Shown here piece after piece: positions 35,088 to 43,510 of a DNA stretch of 64,000 nucleotides; within the stretch, counting starts at the first letter, position 1; each line of letters opens with the position of its first letter. The notes below the pieces were generated by a model. It had not been told where the DNA came from and did not search any database. It was given only the letters and a program-made list of their open reading frames with translations. The DNA comes from Sulfurisoma sp. (GTDB taxonomy: Bacteria; Pseudomonadota; Gammaproteobacteria; Burkholderiales; Rhodocyclaceae). Location: positions 34,063-98,062 of the forward strand of contig JAUYFI010000022.1 of the NCBI GenBank assembly GCA_030691075.1, given 5' to 3'. Position numbers and translations under genes: made by a program.

Positions 35088-35088
35088 T
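34660..35088 (-). CDS. GxxExxY-family protein (PD-(D/E)XK-like)
   Basis: MKTLNHEDTKGTKRFETF...VHKALGPGLLESAYRACLEVELRHRGIPFASELRLPIVYRGQSIDNAFRLDLLVAESLIVELKSVETLLPIHEAQLITYLKLANQRLGLLVNFN. Confidence 0.9.
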   Translation of the reverse strand: MKTLNHEDTKGTKRFETFDAELESLAREVVDAAFAVHKALGPGLLESAYRACLEVELRHRGIPFASELRLPIVYRGQSIDNAFRLDLLVAESLIVELKSVETLLPIHEAQLITYLKLANQRLGLLVNFNSRLIRDGIKRLAL

Positions 35089-36578
35089 TCCAGCCTCGTG
35101 TCCAAACCCGACTCGGCCATCTCGGCGGCGCGCAGCTGGGCGCGGGCCTTGCTGCGCGTCTCTTCCCACTCGGCATCGGGATCGGAGTCGGCGACGATGC
35201 CGGCGCCGGCCTGGACGTAGATGCGGCCGTCCTTGATTACCGCGGTGCGGATGGCGATGGCCAGGTCCATGTCGCCGTTGAAGCCGAGGTAGCCGACGGC
35301 GCCCGCGTAAATTCCCCTCTTCGTCGGCTCGAGTTCGTCGATGATCTCCATCGCCCGCACCTTGGGCGCGCCGGACACGGTGCCGGCGGGGAAGGTGGCC
35401 TTGAGCACCGAAAGCGGGCCTTCGTCGTCCTTGAGCACGCCCTCGACGTTGGAGACGATGTGCATGACGTGGGAGTAACGTTCGATGGCGTACTGCTCCG
35501 TGACTTTCACGCTGCCGATCTTGGCGACGCGGCCGACGTCGTTGCGGCCGAGGTCGAGCAGTTGCAGGTGTTCGGCGCGCTCCTTCGGATCGGCCAGCAG
35601 TTCCTCGGCCAGCGCGGCGTCTTCCTCGGGGGTGGCGCCGCGCTTTCTCGTGCCGGCGATCGGCCGCAGGGTGATGCGCCGCTCCTCTCCCGCGTCGTCG
35701 AGGCGCACCAGGATCTCGGGCGAGGCGCCGACGACGTGGAAGTCCTCGAAGTCGAAATAGAACATGTAGGGCGAGGGGTTGAGCGTGCGCAATGCCCGGT
35801 AGAGCGCCAGCGGGCTGGCCTTGTAGGGCTTGCTCATGCGCTGCGAGAGCACCACCTGCATCACGTCGCCCTCAAGGATGTACTGCTTGGCACGGAGCAC
35901 GGCGGCCTTGAAGGCTGCCTCGCCGAATTCTGACTCGGCCGGCTCGCTCGGCACCGCCGTGTCTTGCGGAATTTGCACCGGTTCGCGCAGCTTGGCCAGC
36001 AGTTCCTTCAGCCTCGCCTGTACTTGTTTCCAGGCGCCGGGGAAACCGGGCTCGGCGAAGACAACCAGCGACAGCTTGCCCGAGAGGTTGTCGACGATGG
36101 CGATTTCTTCCGAGAGCATGAGCAGGATATCGGGTACGCCCAGCGGATCGGGTTTGCTCGCGCCATCGAGCTTCGGCTCGATGAAGCGCACGGTGTCGTA
36201 GCCGAAGGCGCCGACCAGGCCGCCGCAGAAGCGCGGCAGACCCTTGAGATCAGGCACCTTGAAGCGCGCCATGAACTCCGAGATATAGGACATCGGGTTG
36301 GTGTGCTCGCGGCGTTCGGCGACGCGGTTGCCGGTGAGCAGCAGGATGGTCGAGCCGCTGACGGAAATGCGCGTGCTGCTCGACAGGCCGATGAAGGAAT
36401 AGCGGCCGAAGCGCTCGCCGCCCTGCACCGATTCGAGCAGGTAGGAATAGGGCCCGCCGGCGAGTTTGAGATAGATCGACAGCGGCGTGTCGAGATCGGC
36501 GAAGGTGTCGAGGGTGACAGGAATGCGGTTGTAGCCTGCGGCGGCCAACCGGTTGAATTCGGATTCGGTCATGATCAC
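35085..36578 (-). CDS. trpE: Anthranilate synthase component I
   Basis: RPIAGTRKRGATPEED; LGRNDVGRVAKIGSVKVTEQYAIERYSHVMHIVSNVEG; FPAGTVSGAPKVRAMEII. Confidence 0.95.
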   Translation of the reverse strand: MIMTESEFNRLAAAGYNRIPVTLDTFADLDTPLSIYLKLAGGPYSYLLESVQGGERFGRYSFIGLSSSTRISVSGSTILLLTGNRVAERREHTNPMSYISEFMARFKVPDLKGLPRFCGGLVGAFGYDTVRFIEPKLDGASKPDPLGVPDILLMLSEEIAIVDNLSGKLSLVVFAEPGFPGAWKQVQARLKELLAKLREPVQIPQDTAVPSEPAESEFGEAAFKAAVLRAKQYILEGDVMQVVLSQRMSKPYKASPLALYRALRTLNPSPYMFYFDFEDFHVVGASPEILVRLDDAGEERRITLRPIAGTRKRGATPEEDAALAEELLADPKERAEHLQLLDLGRNDVGRVAKIGSVKVTEQYAIERYSHVMHIVSNVEGVLKDDEGPLSVLKATFPAGTVSGAPKVRAMEIIDELEPTKRGIYAGAVGYLGFNGDMDLAIAIRTAVIKDGRIYVQAGAGIVADSDPDAEWEETRSKARAQLRAAEMAESGLDTRLE

Positions 36579-36597
36579 TCCACTGCGGGGTCAAACG

Positions 36598-36622
36598 AAA
36601 AGTCGGCCCTGGCGCTACGGCG
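36598..36622 (+). repeat. Degenerate dispersed-repeat copy overlapping the trp attenuator
   Basis: AAAAGTCGGCCCTGGCGCTACGGCG, 3 mismatches to the short form. Confidence 0.5.
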
Positions 36623-36653
36623 TCAGAGCGAGGCAAGAAAACCTAGCGCCAGG
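36598..36653 (-). promoter_or_regulatory. Putative trp attenuator hairpin
   Basis: On minus strand CCCTGGCGCTA...TAGCGCCAGGG (11-bp perfect arms), then CCGACTTTTCGTTT; 5' arm contains the last Trp codon and stop of trpL. Confidence 0.65.
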
Positions 36654-36711
36654 GACGCCAGGGCCAGGCCTCCGCCCAGAGGGCATTTTTCGTTGCGTGG
36701 AGTGTGTTCAT
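36643..36711 (-). CDS. trpL: trp leader peptide MNTLHATKNALWAEAWPWRPWR
   Basis: 22-aa ORF with four Trp codons, start overlapping gph stop (ATGA), directly upstream of trpE. Confidence 0.85.
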   Translation of the reverse strand: MNTLHATKNALWAEAWPWRPWR

Positions 36712-37382
36712 GCGCGAGTGACAAGCTGTGCGGCGTCGAAGAGAGTTTCGACTATAGCATCGGCGTCGAGGCCGCGCACGTCCTGGCCCTCGTTGTAGCC
36801 GTAGGGCACGAGGAAGACCTTGCAGGAGGCCGCGCGCCCGGCCTTGAAGTCATGCACCGAGTCGCCGATCAGCAGGGTGTCGGCCGGGGAGACGCCGAGC
36901 CGGCCGCAGGCCCAGATCACCGGCATCGGATCGGGCTTCGGTTTCGGCAGGATGTCGCCGCTGACGATGACGTCCATGTAGGGCGCCAGCCCCGTGCGCT
37001 CGAGCAGCGGCAGGGTGAAGGCCTGCGCCTTGTTGGTGATGACGCCCAGCGGCAGGCCCATGGCCTTGAGGGCCAGGACACCTTCCATGACGCCGGGGAA
37101 GGGCTTGGCGGCGCGGCCGTTGAAATGCGCGTAGTGCTTCTTGAAGCTGGCCAGGGCCTCGGCGGGCGGCGGCGTCGGATCGTCGGCGGCTTCGAGTCTG
37201 CCTTCCAGCACGCGCTTGACCAGGTTGGGGATGCCGCGGCCGACATAGGCGCGGATGTCCTCGACGGCGACCTCGGGCCGACCGAGGTCATGCAGCATGC
37301 CGTTGGCCGCCGCGTGGAGGTCGAGAACCGTGTCGAGCAGCGTGCCGTCGAGGTCGAGCAGGACGGCTTTGACGGGAAACAT
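36708..37382 (-). CDS. gph: Phosphoglycolate phosphatase
   Basis: MFPVKAVLLDLDGTLLDTVLDL; VITNKAQAFTLPLLE; LIGDSVHDFKAGRAA. Confidence 0.92.
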   Translation of the reverse strand: MFPVKAVLLDLDGTLLDTVLDLHAAANGMLHDLGRPEVAVEDIRAYVGRGIPNLVKRVLEGRLEAADDPTPPPAEALASFKKHYAHFNGRAAKPFPGVMEGVLALKAMGLPLGVITNKAQAFTLPLLERTGLAPYMDVIVSGDILPKPKPDPMPVIWACGRLGVSPADTLLIGDSVHDFKAGRAASCKVFLVPYGYNEGQDVRGLDADAIVETLFDAAQLVTRA

Positions 37383-37489
37383 GAAATCTTTCACCACGAA
37401 GACACGAAGGACACGAAGGACACGAAGGACACGAAGAAAACCAGGAAATCTCTTTGCATTTTTTCGTGCCCTTCGTGGCTTCGTGGTCA
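37380..37489. repeat. Inverted-repeat element between rpe and gph, with tandem GACACGAAG units
   Basis: TGAAATCTTTCACCACGAAGACACGAAGGACACGAAGGACACGAAGGACACGAAG ... TTCGTGCCCTTCGTGGCTTCGTGGTCA. Confidence 0.8.
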
Positions 37490-38179
37490 GGCTTTCTGCA
37501 GTTCGGCGCGCAGCGCGGCGATGATGCTGTTGTAGCGCTGCGGGTCGCTGTCCTTGCCGGCGCCGAAGACGGCGGAGCCGGCGACGAAGGTGTCAACACC
37601 GGCCCTGGCGACTTCGAGGATGTTGGCCGGGCCGACGCCGCCGTCGATCTCGAGGCTGACATCGAGGCCGCGGTCATCGATCATCTTGCGCACCTGGCGC
37701 GCCTTGTCGAGCACATAGGGGATGAACTTCTGCCCGCCGAAGCCGGGGTTGACCGACATCAGCAGCACCATGTCGAGCTTGTCGAGCGTGTATTCGAGGA
37801 CGTCGAGCGGGGTGGCCGGGTTGAACACCAGGCCGGCCTTGCAGCCGTTTTCCTTGATCAGGGCTATGGTGCGGTCGACATGCTCGGAGGCTTCCGGGTG
37901 GAAGGTGATGTAACTGGCGCCGGCCTTGGCGAAGTCGGGGATGATGCGGTCGACGGGCTTGACCATCAGGTGCACGTCGATGGGGGCGGTGACGCCATGC
38001 TTCTTCAATGCTTCGCAGACGAGCGGGCCGATGGTGAGGTTGGGGACGTAGTGGTTGTCCATCACGTCGAAGTGGACAATGTCGGCGCCGGATTTGATGA
38101 CGTTGTCGACTTCTTCGCCGAGCTTGGCGAAGTTGGCCGAGAGGATGCTCGGGGCGATGCGGAAGTTTTGCTTGGCCAT
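37487..38179 (-). CDS. rpe: Ribulose-phosphate 3-epimerase
   Basis: [46 protein letters not shown]. Confidence 0.96.
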   Translation of the reverse strand: MAKQNFRIAPSILSANFAKLGEEVDNVIKSGADIVHFDVMDNHYVPNLTIGPLVCEALKKHGVTAPIDVHLMVKPVDRIIPDFAKAGASYITFHPEASEHVDRTIALIKENGCKAGLVFNPATPLDVLEYTLDKLDMVLLMSVNPGFGGQKFIPYVLDKARQVRKMIDDRGLDVSLEIDGGVGPANILEVARAGVDTFVAGSAVFGAGKDSDPQRYNSIIAALRAELQKA

Positions 38180-38281
38180 GACTGTCTCCTGGATATTTTT
38201 GGAATGGGGAAATTTTTGACCAACAATTTTAACCTAGCGTCACGGTTGCGGCTGGCGGGCTTTTCGTGTGAAATGACAACC

Positions 38282-38665
38282 ATGGCCGAAGCGAAAAAAC
38301 ACGACATCAAGATCGACGTTGCAACCGAATACCTCCCTGATCAGTCGGAGCCCGCGGCCGCCCGCTACGTCTTCTCCTACAGCATCACCATCGCCAACAC
38401 CGGCGGCATCGCGGTGCAATTGATCTCGCGCCACTGGATCATCACCGACGCCTCCGGCCTCGTGCAGGAAGTGCGCGGCCTCGGCGTGGTCGGACATCAG
38501 CCGCTGCTGAAGCCGGGCGAGCATTTCGCCTACACCAGCGGCAGCGCGCTGGCCACGCCGGTCGGCACGATGAAGGGCAGCTATCAGATGGTGGCCGAGG
38601 ACGGCACGCCGTTCGAGGCGACGATTCCCGAGTTCGTGCTGTCGATGCCCAGGACCCTTCACTGA
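38282..38665 (+). CDS. apaG: ApaG protein
   Basis: YVFSYSITIANTGGIAVQLISRHWIITDASGLVQEVRGLGVVGHQPLLKPGEHFAYTSG. Confidence 0.95.
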   Translation: MAEAKKHDIKIDVATEYLPDQSEPAAARYVFSYSITIANTGGIAVQLISRHWIITDASGLVQEVRGLGVVGHQPLLKPGEHFAYTSGSALATPVGTMKGSYQMVAEDGTPFEATIPEFVLSMPRTLH

Positions 38666-39285
38666 CCGAGGGTCTTCGCTTCTTCCCGCGTCAGGGTCTT
38701 CCACGGCAGCGGCAGCAATCCCGGCACGCGCTCCATGTAGCGGCGATAGGCGTCGCCATGCCGCGCCAGCAGCTTTTTTTCCTCCAGCCGCGAGCCGACG
38801 ACAAAGTACGCCGTGATCGCCAGCGTCGACACCAGCAGCGGCAAGTTCTTGTCGCCGGTCCACACCAGCACCAGGCCGAAGAAGTACCAGGGGTGACGCA
38901 CATGGCGGTGGAAAGGCGAGAGCCGGAAGCCTTCGTTGCCGTCGGGTTGGCGGTCGTGCTCGCGGATCTGGCGCAGGCCGAGGAAGGTGTCCATGTCGTA
39001 CCAGCGCGCGACGGCGGCGAAGCCGGCGATGGCGGCCAGCGCCAGCCCGTGCGACAGCCAGCGCCACCCGCCCGCCCATTCCCACAGCAGCGGCCCCTCC
39101 AGCGCGTAGGACAGCCAGACGATGGGCAGGACGGCGGCGAGCGAGAGGCCGTTGAAGGCCAGCCGGTACCAGGACGCCGCCGCCGGCCAGCGGCGCGCCA
39201 CCCATTCCTTGACGGCAAACGAGGCGAAGAGGGAATGAAGGAGGACGAAGGCCAGCCAGGCCGACGCCAGCCAGAGGGCGTTCAA
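38659..39285 (-). CDS. Membrane methyltransferase-like protein (isoprenylcysteine methyltransferase/NnrU-like)
   Basis: [71 protein letters not shown] start overlapping argJ stop. Confidence 0.75.
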   Translation of the reverse strand: MNALWLASAWLAFVLLHSLFASFAVKEWVARRWPAAASWYRLAFNGLSLAAVLPIVWLSYALEGPLLWEWAGGWRWLSHGLALAAIAGFAAVARWYDMDTFLGLRQIREHDRQPDGNEGFRLSPFHRHVRHPWYFFGLVLVWTGDKNLPLLVSTLAITAYFVVGSRLEEKKLLARHGDAYRRYMERVPGLLPLPWKTLTREEAKTLGQ

Positions 39286-40508
39286 CTGCGGTAATCCGCG
39301 TTGATCTTGACGTAGTCGTAGGAGAAGTCGCAGGTCCACACCTTGCCCTGCGCGGCGCCGCGACCGAGATCGACGCGGACGGTGATCTCCGCCGGCTTCA
39401 TGACGCGCGCGCCGTCTTCTTCCTGGTAGCTGGCGGCGCGGCCGCCGTTTTCGGAAACGAGGACATCGCCGAGCCAGAGCTTCACCTTCTCCACATCGAG
39501 ATCGCCGATCCCCGCGTTGCCGATGGCGCCGAGGATGCGGCCGAGGTTGGGGTCGGAAGCGAAGAAGGCGGTCTTGACCAGCGGCGAGTGGGCGATGGCG
39601 TAGCCGACCGCCTTGCACTCCTCCTTCGTCGCGCCGCCGGAAACGGCGATCTCGATGAACTTGGTGGCGCCCTCGCCGTCGCGGACGATGGCTTGCGCCA
39701 GTTGTCGCGCGACCGTGGTCACGGCATCGCGCAGCGTGGCGTAGTCGGCCGCTGCCGCGTCGGTGATTTCCGCATTGCCGGCCTGGCCGGTGGCGATCAG
39801 CACGAAGGAATCGTTGGTCGAGGTGTCGCCGTCGACAGTCACGCAGTTGAAGGACTCGTCGGCGACTTCTTTCACCAGCCGCTCGAGCAGCGGCTGCGAA
39901 ATGGCGGCGTCGGTGGCGACGAAGCCGAGCATGGTCGCCATGTTCGGCTTGATCATGCCGGCGCCTTTCGAGATTCCGGTCACCGTTACCGCCGTCCCGC
40001 CAACGCCGACTTTTTGCGAAGCGCCCTTGGCGACGGTGTCGGTGGTCATGATGGCGTGGGCGGCGTCGAACCAGCCGTCGGCCTTGAGCGCGGCGCGGCA
40101 GCCCGGCAGGCCCGCGGCGATGCGCTCGGCCGGCAGCGGCTCCATGATCACGCCGGTGGAGAAGGGCAGCACCTGCGCGGCATCGACGCCGAGCAGCTGC
40201 GCGGCCGCGGCGCAGGTGGCGTTGGCTGCGGCCAGCCCCGGCTCGCCGGTGCCGGCGTTGGCGATGCCGGTGTTGATGACCAGCGCGCGGATGTCGCCCG
40301 ACGCCAGATGCTGCCTGCACACCTGCACCGGCGCGGCGCAGTAGCGGTTCTGGGTGAGCACGCCGGCGACGCGGCTGCCGGGCGCGAGTTCGATCAGCGT
40401 CAGGTCGCGGCGATTGGCCTTGCGGATGCCGGCCTCGGTCACGCCGAGACGAACGCCGGCGACGGGATGGAGGGATTCGGCGGTGGGGGGGGCGAGATTC
40501 ACGGGCAT
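39282..40508 (-). CDS. argJ: Glutamate N-acetyltransferase/amino-acid acetyltransferase
   Basis: [53 protein letters not shown]. Confidence 0.95.
   Translation of the reverse strand: MPVNLAPPTAESLHPVAGVRLGVTEAGIRKANRRDLTLIELAPGSRVAGVLTQNRYCAAPVQVCRQHLASGDIRALVINTGIANAGTGEPGLAAANATCAAAAQLLGVDAAQVLPFSTGVIMEPLPAERIAAGLPGCRAALKADGWFDAAHAIMTTDTVAKGASQKVGVGGTAVTVTGISKGAGMIKPNMATMLGFVATDAAISQPLLERLVKEVADESFNCVTVDGDTSTNDSFVLIATGQAGNAEITDAAAADYATLRDAVTTVARQLAQAIVRDGEGATKFIEIAVSGGATKEECKAVGYAIAHSPLVKTAFFASDPNLGRILGAIGNAGIGDLDVEKVKLWLGDVLVSENGGRAASYQEEDGARVMKPAEITVRVDLGRGAAQGKVWTCDFSYDYVKINADYRS
39990..40015 (-). repeat. Dispersed repeat, short form, in argJ
   Basis: CGCCGTCCCGCCAACGCCGACTTTTT; peptide QKVGVGGTA. 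Confidence 0.8.
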
Positions 40509-40530
40509 GAACATTCTCCAGATGCGAAAG

Positions 40531-40655
40531 GGCGTTTCACCACGAAGACACGAAGAACACGAAGCAACATCAAGGAAATGCAAAGGCGATTGCAATGACC
40601 CGGAAGCCCTGGCCTGTCTTTGTGCCCTTCGTGCCTTCGTGGTTCAAGATTTTCA
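40531..40655. repeat. Inverted-repeat element between glnE and argJ
   Basis: TTTCACCACGAAGACACGAAGAACACGAAG ... TGCCCTTCGTGCCTTCGTGGTTCAAGATTTTCA. Confidence 0.8.
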
Positions 40656-43349
40656 GGCTTGTTCGAATACCATTTTCCACAGCGCGCGCACGGCCTCGAT
40701 GCGATCGGCGATCGGGGTGGCCTCGATGCGGGCAGGCAGGTTGTTCAAACGCAGCCCATGCTGCAGGCGGCGGTATTCGCGGTAGGCGTCGCGCACCTGG
40801 TCGGCGAGATCGGCGGGAATCAGCCCGGCCTCGGCGGCCATCTTCAACAGCGCGATATTGCCCTTGTTGGCGGTGAGTTCGCGGTGGGCCGCCGCGTGGC
40901 CAAGCACGAGATACTGCACCATGAATTCGACGTCGATGAGACCGCCGGGATCGTGCTTGAGATCGAAATTCTCACGCAAATGAGCCGACTTGCCGGCGTG
41001 GGCGTCATACATTTTGTGTCGCATCGCCAGCACTTCCTCGCGCAGTTTGGCAAGGTCGCGTGGCTGGCAGAGGATTTCGCAGCGGATATTTTCGAAGCCT
41101 TCGCCGATGGCGTGGTCGCCGGCCGAGTAGCGGGCGCGGGTCAGTGCCTGGTGTTCCCACACCCAGGCCGATTCGAGCTGGTACTGGCGGAAGGACGCCA
41201 GCGACACCACCATCAGGCCCGAGTCGCCGTTGGGCCGCAGCCGCAGGTCGGTCTCGAACAGCTGGCCGGCCGAGGTCTGCGACGACAGCCAGGTGTTGAG
41301 CCGCGTGGCGAGCTTGGCGTAGGTCGATGCGGCATCCGGGTCCGGATCGTCGAAGAGGAAGATCAGGTCGAGGTCGGAGGCGTAGCCGAGCTCCTTGCCG
41401 CCGAGCTTGCCGTAGCTGACGATGGCGAAGCGCGGCGCCGCGTCGGGTGCGCAGTGTTTCTTCAGCAGCTTCTTCCAGGCATGGCGGATCGCCAGGTCGA
41501 GCATGATGTCGGCAAGTTCCGACAGATGGTCGGCCAGGCGCTCGACGGTGAGCAGGCCGGCGATGTCCTGCGCCAGCAGGCGGAACACCTGGGCATGGTG
41601 CGCCTCGCGCATCAGGTCCATCTGTCGCTCGGTGTCGGGCTCGGCCGCATCGAGTTGCGCGTCGATCTGGGCGCGGAACGCCGGCCAGTCGGGCGCGACT
41701 TCGAGGATGCGGGCGTCGAGCAGCTCGTCCATCAGCACCGGGTGCTGCTTGAGATACTCGGCCGCCCAGCTCGAGCTGCCGGCGATCTTCGCCACCTGCT
41801 TCAAGGCCCGCGGGTATTGCAGCAGCAGCGCGAGGTAGGCGGCGCGGCGGCTCACCGCATCCAGCAGGTCGAGGATGCGCGACAGCGTGGCGTCGGGCGC
41901 GGGCGTGGCGGCGGCGGCCTCGATCACGCGGGGCACCAGCGCATCGAACTTGCCGCGCGTGGCTTCGGTCATCTGCTGGTAGCGGCTGCCTGAGCGGATG
42001 GCGTCGAGGCGCTCGATGGCGGCAGCCGCGTCGCGGTAGCCGCGCTGCGCCAGTTCCTCGACGCGGCTGTCGGATTCCTTTGCGTGCCAGACGTTGTCAA
42101 GCGCGTGGTTGGCCTCGCCGGCATGCGGGTCGGCGAACACCGCCTCGAAATGGCGCGAGACGTTCTGACGGTGGTCGTCGAGCTCGGTCGCCAGCGCCTC
42201 GAAGTTGGCGAAGCCCATGGCGCGGGCGACGATCTGCTGGTCTGCGGCCGACTCGGGCAGGCTGTGGGTCTGGGCGTCGTCGAGATATTGCAGGCGGTGT
42301 TCGAGCCGGCGCAGGAAATCGTAGGCGGCGGTGAGTTCGATCACGGCGTCGAAACCGAGCTGTCCGCGCTCGGCCAGCAGGCTCAGCACCTTCACCGTCG
42401 GCTTGATCTGCAGCCTCGCGTCGCGGCCGCCGCGGATCAGCTGGAACACCTGGGCGATGAATTCGATCTCGCGGATGCCGCCGGGGCCGAGCTTGATGTT
42501 GGCCGCCATGTCCTTGCGCGCCACCTCGCGGCGGATCTGCGCGTGCAGGTCGCGCATGGCATTGATGGTGCCGAAGTCGAGATACTTGCGGAAGACGAAG
42601 GGGCGGCGGATCTTCTCCAGCTCGTCGAGCCGATCTCCCGTCAGCGGCCGCGCCTTGATCCAGGCATAACGCTCCCATTCACGGCCCTGGGTGATGAAGT
42701 AGTTCTCCAGCATGTCGAAGCTGCACGCCAGCGGGCCGGAGTCGCCGTTGGGGCGCAGCCGCATGTCGACACGGAAGACCTGGCCTTCGGCCGTAATCTC
42801 GGCGATGGCGGCGATCAGCTGGCGTCCCAGGCGGGTGAAGAACTCGAAGTTGGAAATGCTCTTGGCGCCGTCGCGCGTTGCATCCGTCTGACCATCTTCC
42901 GGATAGACGAAGATCAGGTCGATGTCGGAGGAGACATTCAGCTCGCGGCCGCCGAGCTTGCCCATGCCGAGCACAATGAGCTTCTGTTCCTCGCCCTTGT
43001 CGTTCCTCGGCGTGCCGTAGCGCGCGGCGAGCGGCTCGGCGAGCGCCGCCAGCGCGGTCTCGACCGCGATCTCGGCGATGCGCGTCATTGCCTCGGTGAC
43101 TTCGCCCAGATGCGCGCGTCCGGAAAGGTCGCGCGCCGCGACGCGGGCATGGGCGCGCTGCTTGAGGCGGCGCAGCGCGGGTTTGAGGCTGTCCTCGGTC
43201 AACGATTCCGCGGCGAGCCAGCCGCGCATCTCCTCGGCGGTGAGCGCTGCGTCGATGCGCGCCGCGACCTCGGCGGCAATCTCGGGCCGCGCCGAAAACA
43301 GGCGTTCGAGATAGCGCGAACAGGCGGCGATGTCGGCGGAACAGGGCAT
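40653..43349 (-). CDS. glnE: Glutamine synthetase adenylyltransferase/deadenylase
   Basis: VLGMGKLGGRELNVSSDIDLIFVY; FAIVSYGKLGGKELGYASDLDLIFLFD; DLRLRPNGDSGLMV. Confidence 0.96.
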   Translation of the reverse strand: MPCSADIAACSRYLERLFSARPEIAAEVAARIDAALTAEEMRGWLAAESLTEDSLKPALRRLKQRAHARVAARDLSGRAHLGEVTEAMTRIAEIAVETALAALAEPLAARYGTPRNDKGEEQKLIVLGMGKLGGRELNVSSDIDLIFVYPEDGQTDATRDGAKSISNFEFFTRLGRQLIAAIAEITAEGQVFRVDMRLRPNGDSGPLACSFDMLENYFITQGREWERYAWIKARPLTGDRLDELEKIRRPFVFRKYLDFGTINAMRDLHAQIRREVARKDMAANIKLGPGGIREIEFIAQVFQLIRGGRDARLQIKPTVKVLSLLAERGQLGFDAVIELTAAYDFLRRLEHRLQYLDDAQTHSLPESAADQQIVARAMGFANFEALATELDDHRQNVSRHFEAVFADPHAGEANHALDNVWHAKESDSRVEELAQRGYRDAAAAIERLDAIRSGSRYQQMTEATRGKFDALVPRVIEAAAATPAPDATLSRILDLLDAVSRRAAYLALLLQYPRALKQVAKIAGSSSWAAEYLKQHPVLMDELLDARILEVAPDWPAFRAQIDAQLDAAEPDTERQMDLMREAHHAQVFRLLAQDIAGLLTVERLADHLSELADIMLDLAIRHAWKKLLKKHCAPDAAPRFAIVSYGKLGGKELGYASDLDLIFLFDDPDPDAASTYAKLATRLNTWLSSQTSAGQLFETDLRLRPNGDSGLMVVSLASFRQYQLESAWVWEHQALTRARYSAGDHAIGEGFENIRCEILCQPRDLAKLREEVLAMRHKMYDAHAGKSAHLRENFDLKHDPGGLIDVEFMVQYLVLGHAAAHRELTANKGNIALLKMAAEAGLIPADLADQVRDAYREYRRLQHGLRLNNLPARIEATPIADRIEAVRALWKMVFEQA

Positions 43350-43510
43350 TGGTTTAGAATTGGCGCAGTGCGGCTGCCATTGTATCGCGCGCTTGCAGCG
43401 CCGCTCCTGGCCGCCCGCGCCGCCCCCTCATTCCTTCCCCCCTTTTCCCTATTTCTTCCCCCATATTTTTCGCTGCCCTCCGCACCCGGCTCGCGCGTCC
43501 GCGCGCGCGG

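Noticed and set aside
37380-37440. GACACGAAG tandem units as a CRISPR array
   Set aside because: Units are 9-10 nt with no spacers; they are part of one arm of an inverted-repeat element and there are no cas genes.
40509-40595. argJ N-terminal extension [28 protein letters not shown]
   Set aside because: Derived from translating the CACGAAG repeat element; the conserved ArgJ start is MPVNLAPP near 40508.
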